Assembly: GCA_002751075.1 (NCBI GenBank)
Contig: NAOQ01000003.1
Coordinates: 146,657-159,261, forward strand
DNA length: 12,605 bases
Direction of reading: 5' to 3'
Origin: Ichthyophonus hoferi
Lineage: Eukaryota; Opisthokonta; Ichthyosporea; Ichthyophonida; Ichthyophonidae
Part shown: one piece after another, positions 1-7,283 of the stretch
How the letters are laid out: every line of letters starts with the position of its first letter
Position numbering within the stretch: position 1 is the stretch's first letter
Position numbers and translations under genes: made by a program
The notes under the pieces: generated by a model
Database searches by the model: none
What the model was told of the DNA's origin: nothing
The model's input: only the letters and a program-made list of their open reading frames with translations

Positions 1-147
1 CAAGTGTTGATGAAAACCCTCGCTTATGAGGGAATGATTGATAAGAAATTTCCGAAAAAAATAAAGGCAACTAATCCCTATAGCAATATGGAGGTTCCAG
101 TAACTTGTCCACGGGCTCGGGGTCTCCAATTAATTTTTGATTGCTAG
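1..147 (+). CDS. Possible last exon of an unrecognised gene (partial)
   Basis: Frame 1 is open from the window edge for 48 codons to TAG at 145-147. It begins QVLMKTLAYEGMIDKKFPKK and ends RGLQLIFDC. Residue use is balanced and protein-like, unlike the AT-rich spacer. I do not recognise the family. If real, it ends tail-to-tail with NAF1. The final codons overlap bases 119-141, which closely match 8236-8258, so this end may be repeat-derived or the whole frame may belong to a mobile element. Confidence 0.35.
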   Translation, partial: QVLMKTLAYEGMIDKKFPKKIKATNPYSNMEVPVTCPRARGLQLIFDC

Positions 148-296
148 ATAGATACCTTCCTCTAGGTACTGGAGAGTATCTCAATCCAGTTTATTAGGAA
201 CTAGCCAGTTCTTGATATATTTCTTTTACTGTCCTAGGGCAGTGTACGGAGCCGCCCTCCTATGGCTGTTACTGCATTTTCATTTATACTTGATTG

Positions 297-506
297 CAAC
301 CACTTATAATATGGTATATAGAAATTAATTTCAATCTGAATCATTACTACGTAGATTTAATGGGAAATCTCTCTATTATCGTTACATGTTAGCTAAATAA
401 TATTTAATAATGATTAATAGCCGATAATAAATTAATAGAATATATTTTACATTCTAATACAAATAAATAAATAAGGAATCATTACAACGGACTACACATA
501 TTCCAT
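297..506 (+). repeat. Dispersed repeat family, copy A
   Basis: Shared blocks with copies B and C include TCAATCTGAATCATTACTAC, then GATTTAATGG, then TAATAGAATATAT, TTCTAATACAAATAAATAAA and GAATCATTACAACGGA, ending near TTCCA. No coding capacity is seen. The family may be a short non-autonomous element. Copy A may start earlier, since 119-141 matches the left end of copy D. Confidence 0.7.
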
Positions 507-517
507 CAAATGCATGG

Positions 518-568
518 TTCCGAGATAAGAGAATAATATTATGGGTTTAGTGCTAACATATCTCGGAA
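518..568. repeat. 10-bp perfect inverted repeat
   Basis: TTCCGAGATA (518-527) and TATCTCGGAA (559-568) are exact reverse complements around a 31-nt loop. The pair lies just after dispersed-repeat copy A and about 400 bp beyond the NAF1 stop. It could be a hairpin in a 3' transcript end or a remnant of a mobile-element end. Confidence 0.5.
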
Positions 569-965
569 TTCACACAAGAGTACCCAGAAGTTGGCCAATA
601 TGCTAACTAACAGTATATAGTAATGTAAATAATAATAGTAATAATAGCATTATATATTTACACATAAACACTACACATAAACATACGCATTACATATTTT
701 ATATTTTCTTGTTTTCCTTGCTAAGTATCTTGAATCTCAGATAGAGGCAACAGGCAGAAATAGTTCTAAGTAAACATGAGATACTTCTTTATAAGTACAG
801 CATGATAATATATATAAACAAGCATAACATTACCATTTACATATATACAAAATGTTATGTAAATAGATAATAATATAATATGGGCATGCAATTTCACATG
901 TGTAGTAGTTGTTGTAGTTGCAGTGCAATCTTATCATGTAGGTAGGCATGTAGTTGGAAATGATC

Positions 966-1388
966 TCAATATTGAGGATAATTGTTGTGCCCTCCCTGCT
1001 GGCCATTAGGATTGGGAGGCATCATAGAATTATATCCTTGTTGAGGATAGCCTCCAGGATTTACATTAGAACCCTGTCCAAAACTATTATGCATCTGGGG
1101 GGCTTGACCTTGCATAGGTGGGTAATTCATGGGCATCTGTCCCATTTGCCCTATCTGCCCCGGGTTGGCATACATAGCTGCATTATCCCATGGACTCATG
1201 GTAGACATAGGGCGATTATCAGGCATTGCAGAGACAAAAGGTCCTTTTTGCATCTGGTTGTAGTTGTTGTTGAAATTACCTTGGTTCATTGGGGTGTTCA
1301 TAGTGGGTTGAGGGTGGAAGCTGGGGTTCATGTTCATTTGACCGTAATTAGGTCGTTGTTGTTGGGGAGCCATGTTGGGCTGATATTG
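966..1388 (-). CDS. NAF1: NAF1 exon 9, Q/N/P/M/G-rich C-terminal tail
   Basis: This terminal exon gives residues 411-550 and a TGA stop. It begins QYQPNMAPQQQRPNYGQMNM and ends PQY. It is nearly free of charged and aliphatic residues and resembles a prion-like low-complexity tail. Vertebrate NAF1 also ends in a Pro/Gln-rich tail. The acceptor CCCATAG follows a short C/T tract. The plus-strand open frame over the same bases is a shadow. Confidence 0.85.
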   Translation of the reverse strand, partial: QYQPNMAPQQQRPNYGQMNMNPSFHPQPTMNTPMNQGNFNNNYNQMQKGPFVSAMPDNRPMSTMSPWDNAAMYANPGQIGQMGQMPMNYPPMQGQAPQMHNSFGQGSNVNPGGYPQQGYNSMMPPNPNGQQGGHNNYPQY

Positions 1389-4300
1389 CTATGGGTTAGG
1401 TGGTTAGGTCAAGGTTAGAGTCAATGTTGTGTCGTAATAATGTATAGTTACAGCGTATATATATATACGTTAATGGGTAGATGGATCGATGTATTTATAG
1501 GTATACACTATTGTCTCATTACAGACATGAGTGTCAATATGTCAATATAGATATACTATAGATATATAGATATACTTGTGCTATTAAATTAAAGTGAAGT
1601 ATTATAGAAATTAGCTTAGATTTGGGAAAGACATTAATCTATTGGTTCAGTATAATTATTTAACTATTATTTATAATAATACCTATCATACACAGATATA
1701 GATACACATAAATGCTAACGTATGAGAGAGATTGAAAGAGAAAGAGAATCAACAGAGAACACATTGACATTGCCAAGTACCTGTTGTTGATTATCATATG
1801 GCCCCTGGCCCCAGTGTTGTTGTGGTGGTTGATGTTTGTTATCTCTTCCCTCGTATTGTCCCAGCCATGAGTTCTGATTTCTATTGTTGCTAGGATCGTC
1901 CCTATCTACTCTCCCATCTCCCCTTCTTCCTCTAAATCCACCTCGCTCACGATTGGGTTTATTACCGCGATCTACACCCTTCCTGTAGATCCAATTGGTT
2001 GAGAGAGGTCAGTATTATGTTCGATTATGAGGAAGGATTTATTAAAATGGGGAAAATATAGGGAAAATATAATATACCCTGCCTTTATCTTAAGCTTGTC
2101 TTAAGCCGTTACCCTGACAGTAACGCGTATTAGCAGGTAGACGACAGTGTATACAAAGGTAGCGACCCCATCTCAACCACAAAGTGACTAATTTATACCG
2201 TTCTAAACATATGTGATGCGGTGAGACTGAATTCGGATCAAACTGTATATCTAATATATTATGGTATATGGGAATTGGTCTCAATCTGAGTCATTACTAC
2301 GTAGGTTTGATAGAGAATCTATTATTTGATTAATAGAAGGTTGAAAATAAATAGAATACATGTTATATTCTAATACAAATAAACAAATAAAGATTCGTTG
2401 TAACAGATTCATGCTCCACCATTTATAGTTACAATTTGCCATGTAAAAGCATACCCCAACTTTAATAAGGTCTCATACCATCTTTTGTATTAAAATTTGG
2501 ACATAGAAAATGACCGATAACTAGTATAATAATAAAACAATACATAAGTAAAACAGTATAATAATAATAAAAATATAATAATATAAAGGTATAATAATAT
2601 AGTAGTACAATAATACAGTAGCATAAGAAATTATTGCCACGGATGGCACGTGTTCCAATTCCTATAATAGATGTCTAGGCATATTTATAATCATTCTAAA
2701 CCAAGATGAGTAAATGCGAATAGTGTGTAGGTTCGCAACCATTTAAAGAGATTTTGAAGTAAGTAATTGGTGCAAGGAATAGTAATTCATAATACTTACC
2801 GCTGGTTGTTGGCTTTCTTCTTATCACGTTTGGCCTGGGATTCCATTTCATCATCACTGTACTCCATTTCCTATTGGTTTAGGAACGGGAGAAATCATAG
2901 AGATGTGTCAGAAGATATATATACTAATAATTGACAGAGATCATGGTATAGCATTAGATAGACTGCCATTAAACTACAAACATAAACATACGGTCCACAA
3001 TATGTATGAGTTCTAGTGATAGTTGTATGTTATAGGGAGAGGGGTCAGACAACCTCTTAGTGTCTTCTAAAGAGAGCTTTACTACTATTATTATTAGTAC
3101 AATGTCCCCTTCTACACAGACCCACCTCTGGCATAACTTCTTCATCGTGTGTACCACTTGCATCAGTCCCTTTCATCTTTCTTAGTTCGGAGGGCATCAC
3201 GTATTGGGCGGCATGGGGGCAATAAAATACTTGTTGACCAATCAAGTCCTTTGTATGTTCCTCTCTAGCACGTAGAGTGTAGTAGGGATTTCCTACTTGT
3301 CCAAATACATCAAACACCTGGGAGGGAGAGTTAGAAGAGGTGGAGAGAGAAAGGGAATTGATTGGATACATGAGAGGATGATAGTATGAGAATACTATAT
3401 GATGTTGGCACGTGTTTGTGCAGGGATGCCTAGAGGTATATAGAAAGTACATAGAAGAATATCTATATCTAGAAGGGTAGAGTAAGTATGCCAGGTAGAT
3501 ATATATTATATTATACTATACTACATTATATAACATTATATTGCATCATACCACAGGACATTATATTCTATTATATTATATCCTTTTATATCCTAATACA
3601 CCACACTAACCATGTTACATTACATAATATATGCATACTACAGGGCATTATACTACATCATGCTACATACTTACCGTCCCTAAGGGGCTATCCCTTGACA
3701 GGTAGAAGGCAGTGCCAAGGTCCATGGTAGGTACAGGCTCAGTAGCTTGAACAACCAACTACCATATATAGGATATAGAGGTTAGAGACATGGAGGGGTG
3801 GTTATGTACACTCTAATCACATTACCTATCATACTATATCATATTATATCATACTATATGAAATATATCTATATAGTATTACCTGTTTGTCTACCATGCT
3901 TAATATCTTTCCCAGAGCTATTAATGAGGCGTCTGTAGGTAGGACAGGAGGAAGCTCTTCCTCGGGAAGCTCCTGTAAAACATATTAAACCAATGAGAAT
4001 ACTTGTGTAAGATGTTCATAGATTTAAACCCGAATTATTATAAACATCTATATGTAAATACATAATATGGGCATGGTACAGATAAATAATCGAGAGGGAG
4101 AAGGCCAGAGAGAAAGAAGGAAAGAGAGAATGAGAGGGAGAAGGCCAGAGAGAAAGAAAGAAAGAGAGAATGAGAGGGAGAAGGCCAGAGAAAAAGAAAG
4201 AAAGAGAGAATGAGAGGGAGAAGGCCAGAGAGAAAGAAAGAAAGAGATTTTTTAAAAGAAAATGCTTGGTGCATGATTATTCTACTATATATATCCGGGG

Positions 4301-6017
4301 GTATTATATGTATTATCTACACCACATCTACATCATGTACATTATACCTATCTATATAATCCACACAGCCAATCCCCACCTCTATATCCAGTTCATTCGC
4401 GGTTTTTAGTGGTCCATCTGGGCCCCCGTCCTCGTCTAGTGACATCATAATCTTCTTCCTTACTGTCTCCAGATCTTCAACCTCCATTTCAGAGTCACTA
4501 TAATAGTACAGTATAATATATAAGATGAGTACTGGTATAGTATAGTATAGTAAAGTATAGTAGTCATTATGATAATATAAGGTGCGTACTGGTATAGGAT
4601 AGAATATGATGCGATAGTATAGTATAGTATAGGGTCACTGTAACAACATGATATATAAGATGAGCACTGCCTTTATGGCCAGGAATCGCATAGGAGAGGA
4701 TGTGATAGGACAAGACAAGCTGCACATACTATAACTCTATCATATTAGAGTATAGTCACACATACCTATCACTATCATCGGAGCTATCATCTGATTCGCT
4801 CTCCTCTTCACTACTGTCGTCAGAGGAAGGGGGCTCTCTGTACATCACGCGTTAATTAATTAATTAATTGGAACCCATGAAATCCAATGACTTTAATTAA
4901 GATTTAATTACAAGTATGCATTTGCCTTCTTCCTATAGGTGACTCCACGCACGTCAAATAAATAATGAATTAGAGCCAATAAAATATCATGACTTGAATA
5001 GGAATAAACTAAAACACACATTTTCCTTTTTCCTATAGGCGACTTCTTACCACCTTAATTAATTAGAACCTATGAAATCCGTAAATAATAATGTGCTCAA
5101 TGAATAATAATTAAGGCCGTAATTGAGGCTTAATCGCACATTCCATTGCTTTAATCATCAAATTATGAAGTTCTTTGGCCATATGTGGTATGACTAGTCG
5201 TATATTCAATTTCCTTACATATACAGAGAGAGTCGCAGTACAAGACATGTAATTAATTGAGATTGATGATGTTAATTGCATACTTTACCAATAAGAAAGT
5301 AGATAGGTCCCAAATTTTAAATTTTTAATATATTCAAGAGCCAATCAATCATACCCATTATTAATCACATAGCCTTGGGACCTGACTCATTAAGTACGAT
5401 CTTATCTCCCTATAGTACACAATGTATATACATCAAGATTTATCCTATCTAGTTTCAGGGTATGGGTTGTGGTGGGGGAGAGGGGGTCAAAGAGGGAAAG
5501 AAATGAAAACAGAGAGTAAGTAGCCCTTGTTACACAATTACATTACATTATATTACATTATATTACATTATATTACATTATATACATGTATAGAAACACA
5601 CTCCGAATGCACTTACACTTCCACTCCTCCAATCACATCGTCGTGTTTAATGGTCTCTTTATCCACTGGAGCGATCTTTCTAACCTCCAATTCAGCATCA
5701 AATGTTTCTTTATACTCTTCACTATCTCCTGCTACATCAACTACAAACTGGGTGCTCCTTATGCTCTCATCGCATTCCATAGATACTGCATCAGTGTTTC
5801 CATTGGGTACGGTGGGTATGGTTGCGGTGTTAATCTCAGAAATGTGCTTATCATGCTCAACCTGCATAGTTTGTTCACTTAATGGGGTTTCATTAACAAT
5901 TTCCGCAACTTTCACAGTATTTTCAGCCATAACTGGTACATTCTCCACCTGAATTGGGGTCTCAGCTATGATATTATTGGTCGGTTCAGATGACAGGGGG
6001 GTCTGAGTTGTATCCAT
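966..6017 (-). CDS. NAF1: H/ACA ribonucleoprotein assembly factor NAF1, nine exons
   Basis: Exons on the minus strand are 6017-5617, 4837-4766, 4497-4380, 3972-3883, 3758-3675, 3317-3126, 2870-2800, 1982-1781 and 1388-966. Together they give 1653 nt, i.e. 550 residues plus TGA; human and yeast NAF1 are each about 490. All junctions are GT-AG and keep frame. Residues 198-319 form the Gar1/Naf1 core. It holds ELPP, ALGKI, VFDVFGQVGNPYYTLR, YCP and KGTDAS...HDEE, followed by the EYSDDE motif, all typical of NAF1 and in family order. The N-terminus (1-197) is acidic. Residues 330-365 are basic with RGG-like repeats, and 411-550 are Q/N/P/M/G-rich. In the known family, NAF1 binds dyskerin/Cbf5 in the nucleus, helps build H/ACA RNPs for pseudouridylation (and telomerase RNA in vertebrates), and is later replaced by GAR1. 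The start is the first ATG after an in-frame stop a few codons upstream. Exon limits come from splice consensus plus family similarity, not transcript data. Confidence 0.9.
1781..1982 (-). CDS. NAF1: NAF1 exon 8, RGG-like basic linker
   Basis: Residues 344-410 begin KGVDRGNKPNRERGGFRGRR and then become Asn/Gln/His/Trp-rich, ending YDNQQQ. The RGG-like run suggests RNA contact or arginine methylation, by analogy with GAR1 and other nucleolar proteins. The acceptor is CTACAG and the donor GTACTT, entering in phase 2 and leaving in phase 0. Confidence 0.82.
2184..2418 (+). repeat. Dispersed repeat family, copy B, in NAF1 intron 7
   Basis: This copy runs from about GTGACTAATTTATACCG to CATGCTCCA. 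It shares with copy C the left blocks AATTTATAC, GAGACTGAA(T/C)TCGG and TCAAA. It shares with copy A the blocks TCATTACTACGTAG and TTCTAATACAAATAAA. It lies antisense to the host gene inside the 817-nt intron 7. The minus-strand open frame over it is a chance frame. Confidence 0.75.
2420..2799. repeat. AT-rich simple sequence in NAF1 intron 7
   Basis: Right of repeat copy B, intron 7 is filled with ATA and AATA runs (about 2520-2635), with one CACGTG E-box at 2647-2652 (TGGCACGTGTT). I see no conserved RNA or coding feature. The intron ends at the exon 7 donor. Confidence 0.5.
2800..2870 (-). CDS. NAF1: NAF1 exon 7, EYSDDE motif and basic segment
   Basis: Residues 320-342 begin EMEYSDDEMESQAKRDKKK. 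The (F/Y)SDDE motif followed by a basic run is a conserved NAF1 feature just after the core domain. The acceptor is CAATAG and the donor GTAAGT. The exon leaves phase 2, completing an Arg codon with exon 8. The basic run could serve in RNA binding or nuclear import (inference). Confidence 0.9.
3126..3317 (-). CDS. NAF1: NAF1 exon 6, signature part of the Gar1/Naf1 domain
   Basis: Sixty-four codons (residues 256-319) carry the most diagnostic motifs: VFDVFGQVGNPYYTLR, then GQQVFYCPHAAQYV, then KMKGTDAS and HDEEVMPE. These parallel KIFEIFGPVAHPFYVLRF, Y-x-P-x-x-x-x-YV and KGSDASW-x-x-D-E-E in known NAF1 proteins. The acceptor is CTCCCAG and the donor GTGGGT, with phase 0 at both ends. Confidence 0.93.
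3495..3620. repeat. TATTA-rich simple sequence in NAF1 intron 5
   Basis: Imperfect runs of TATTATA, ACATTATAT and TATTCTATTA fill the right part of intron 5, next to the exon 5 donor side. They resemble the intron 1 microsatellite but are less regular. The plus-strand open frame over this block is not a gene. Confidence 0.6.
3675..3758 (-). CDS. NAF1: NAF1 exon 5, middle of the Gar1/Naf1 domain
   Basis: Twenty-eight codons (residues 228-255) begin LVVQATEPVPTMDLGTAFYL and end SRDSPLGT. The LVVQ segment matches the LVIIES strand of NAF1, and SPLGT corresponds to the DRQAAGKI region. The acceptor GGTAG has only a weak pyrimidine tract; the donor is GTAAGT. Phase is 0 at both ends. Confidence 0.85.
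3883..3972 (-). CDS. NAF1: NAF1 exon 4, start of the Gar1/Naf1 domain
   Basis: Thirty whole codons (residues 198-227) encode ELPEEELPPVLP, then ALGKILSMVDKQ. This aligns by eye with the ELPPVEEL...PLGKVSSI segment of vertebrate NAF1, the first strands of the six-stranded barrel. The acceptor is TTTTACAG and the donor GTAATA, with phase 0 at both ends. Confidence 0.88.
4092..4247. repeat. 40-bp purine minisatellite in NAF1 intron 3
   Basis: Four copies of a 40-bp unit begin at 4092, 4132, 4172 and 4212; the last is slightly short. Each starts GAGAGGGAGAAGGCCAGAG and continues with AAAG/AGAG runs, and only a few bases differ between copies. On the gene strand it is a long C/T tract broken only by GGCC. 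Purine/pyrimidine tracts of this type can form triplex DNA. Open frames across it on either strand are composition artefacts. Confidence 0.95.
4380..4497 (-). CDS. NAF1: NAF1 exon 3, lead-in to the core domain
   Basis: This exon encodes residues 159-197 plus one base of codon 158. It starts with SDSEMEVEDLETV and ends with DGPLKTANELDIE, which resembles the GP-(I/L)-K/R-T-x-NE segment just before the Gar1/Naf1 domain in other NAF1 proteins. The acceptor is TTATAG. The donor is the less usual GTGGGG, chosen because it joins in phase 0 to exon 4 and restores family similarity. Confidence 0.82.
4515..4672. repeat. Degenerate repeat in NAF1 intron 2
   Basis: Three related blocks occur: TATATAAGATGAGTACTGG (about 4517), AATATAAGGTGCGTACTGG (about 4574) and ATATATAAGATGAGCACTGC (4651). 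They are separated by short TATAG runs. This looks like a diverged tandem repeat with a period of about 60 to 75 bp, filling most of the intron. Confidence 0.6.
4766..4837 (-). CDS. NAF1: NAF1 exon 2, acidic serine micro-exon
   Basis: This 72-nt exon encodes EPPSSDDSSEEESESDDSSD and a few more residues (135-157), almost all Ser, Asp or Glu. The acceptor is TACAG and the donor GTATGT. It fits the phase-2 ends of exons 1 and 3. Such tracts are typical casein kinase 2 targets and occur at this place in other NAF1 proteins. Because both flanking introns are phase 2, skipping the exon would keep frame. Confidence 0.85.
4853..5100. repeat. Roughly 100-bp tandem repeat in NAF1 intron 1
   Basis: The blocks TTAATTAATT(G/A)GAACC(C/T)ATGAAATCC recur near 4860 and 5055, with a weaker middle copy near 4965. 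The blocks CCT(T/C)(C/T)TTCCTATAGG(T/C)GACT recur with their CCTATAGG palindromes at 4932-4939 and 5032-5039, exactly 100 bp apart. About two and a half diverged copies are present. The left edge includes a TTAA microsatellite. Confidence 0.7.
5536..5584. repeat. 10-bp microsatellite (TATTACATTA) in NAF1 intron 1
   Basis: About four perfect copies of TATTACATTA lie about 35 bp downstream, in gene orientation, of the exon 1 donor. Repeats this pure are usually length-variable. The plus-strand open frames here run through the repeat into the shadow of exon 1 and are not genes. Confidence 0.9.
5617..6017 (-). CDS. NAF1: NAF1 exon 1, acidic N-terminal arm
   Basis: This exon encodes residues 1-133 and two bases of codon 134. 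The reading frame opens with MDTTQTPLSSEP and is rich in Glu, Asp, Thr, Val and Ile, with no recognised domain, as expected for the poorly conserved NAF1 N-terminus. The donor is a consensus GTAAGT and leaves phase 2. An in-frame TAA lies just upstream of the ATG, so no longer start exists within the same exon. Confidence 0.85.
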
Positions 6018-6032
6018 GATGAAAAATTAATA

Positions 6033-6063
6033 CCTATATGAAAGGGAGAGGGAGAGGGGAAAG
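6033..6063 (-). promoter_or_regulatory. Pyrimidine tract in the NAF1 5' leader
   Basis: On the gene strand a 24-nt uninterrupted C/T run (6063-6040) is followed by ATATAG, 17 to 18 nt before the ATG. It could be the 3' end of an intron in the 5' untranslated region, with the acceptor AG at 6035-6034. It could also be a terminal oligopyrimidine-like start region, which many translation and ribosome-biogenesis genes use. The sequence alone does not decide between them. Confidence 0.4.
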
Positions 6064-6160
6064 TATGAGCATAGCTAGGAGTAGGGGTAGAGGAAGGCAA
6101 TACTAGGATAGTATCGTGTATGAACTAATCATGATTAATTATTAATTAATTAATGAGCCG

Positions 6161-6201
6161 TGACGTCACCTCTAACCCCACCCCAACCTTTCCTAATATG
6201 G
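6161..6201 (-). promoter_or_regulatory. Putative NAF1 promoter: CRE, CACCC and CArG motifs
   Basis: Within 41 bp, 145 to 185 bp upstream of the NAF1 ATG, lie the palindrome TGACGTCA (6161-6168, CREB/ATF consensus), CCCCACCCC (6176-6184, a GT/CACCC box for Sp/KLF factors) and CCTAATATGG (6192-6201, an exact CArG consensus for SRF). The patch is richer in G+C than its surroundings. Motif identities are read directly; their use is inferred. Confidence 0.45.
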
Positions 6202-7283
6202 TGACAATGATTTCTTCCTGATATGAGATAATTACATAAGGCGAAAAAATAGATACATGTATGTACATGTGTAGGTTTATGCAGATTCTTATACATCAAC
6301 ATATGTACGCAAACATGTACATATACATAGTAGAATACAAATCAATATAATATAATACAATATAGCATCACATAAGTTATGTGAGATTATGGACTCTTAT
6401 ATACATAAACATGTATAAATATGAGTGTGTATGTATGGATAGAGATAGGAGCTTCAACTCTTTAATTATAGTCAAATTCTAAAGACCTTTGACAAGACCG
6501 TTTGCACGCTAAAGACAAAATACCGACTATAATCTATTATTAAATAAATATAAGCAGAGGTTAATATTATTTAAAAGGTAGTTATCCATATGAAAAACAT
6601 ATATATATATAATGTTGCATATTATATAATTCAATGCATATTATATGAAATATTAATAGATATTATATATATTATATTATATTATATTATATATTATATT
6701 TTCAAACAACTATTGATAGGTGGTTGATAGTCAATACAATTTCTATATATGATATTACAATATTACGTACCATATTGCAATAATAAGTATACTGCATACA
6801 ATAATAAGACTGCATATTGTGTGTGTATGAATATAAATATAAAAATATAGGTTTAGATATATAGATAGATACATATAGATACACACTGCATATACATTAT
6901 TGCACATACGTGCATTTAAAATATATACCGGGATTACTGCTCCCTGTATTACGTACATGCAAGCCTACTTCTATTTTATCATACATACTATTCTGAATAT
7001 CTTCATACTATAATGCCATTATACTATTGCTTATGCATATTTACTTGAACATATACATCAAGATACCCAAGCACACAAATGACATATATCTATTTCTACA
7101 ATTATCCTTGCTGATAATTACCTGCTTTATTTTACAATAAATAACCCTCAGATATGTGATATATATATATATTGTGTGAATTATATATGTATATGTATAT
7201 TATATTATTGTATATGTTTATATATATTAAATAAACTTTGTACACGTGCAGGTACTGTATGTACATGCATAAACATCTCCGCA
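6202..7283. other. AT-rich region upstream of NAF1
   Basis: I see no gene. The stretch holds many ATACAT/ATATAC runs, a TATAT/TATTA microsatellite at about 6655-6705, an inverted repeat at 6465-6533 and an E-box CACGTG at 7243-7248. The small minus-strand open frames at 6702-6958 are made of Tyr/Ile/Ser runs from TATA-type sequence and are not credible. Confidence 0.55.
6465..6533. repeat. Inverted repeat enclosing two CTAAAGAC copies
   Basis: ATTATAGTC (6465-6473) and GACTATAAT (6525-6533) are exact reverse complements. The 51 bp between them contain CTAAAGAC twice, at 6479-6486 and 6509-6516. The patch is less AT-rich than its flanks. No known RNA family is recognised. Confidence 0.4.

Larger units (their letters stand above)
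148..965. other. AT-rich spacer between the left open frame and NAF1 3' end
   Basis: I see no gene here. The stretch holds dispersed-repeat copy A (about 297-506) and a 10-bp inverted repeat (518-568). The NAF1 3' untranslated region must lie in its right part. No AATAAA on the minus strand lies close to the stop; the nearest exact hexamer I found is far downstream at about 190-195, so polyadenylation probably uses a variant signal. Confidence 0.5.

Noticed and set aside
954-1418. Long plus-strand open frame (154 codons)
   Set aside because: It lies antisense to NAF1 exon 9. Its odd residue use (His, Ile, Arg, Val) is what the reverse of a Gln/Asn/Pro/Met-rich exon produces.
4038-4409. Open frames on both strands over the purine minisatellite
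   Set aside because: They encode Ser/Phe/Leu or Glu/Lys/Arg repeats created by the 40-bp unit and lie inside intron 3.
4838-5616. Intron-encoded snoRNA in NAF1 intron 1
   Set aside because: I looked for C/D boxes on the gene strand because such genes often host snoRNAs. TCATCA-type matches had no D box at a suitable distance. A covariance search could still find an H/ACA type.
5527-5952. Plus-strand open frames over NAF1 exon 1 and the microsatellite
   Set aside because: The left parts translate simple repeat and the right parts are antisense to exon 1. No family similarity is seen.
6702-6958. Small minus-strand open frames rich in Tyr, Ile and Ser
   Set aside because: They are products of TATA/ATAC simple sequence without domain or splice support.
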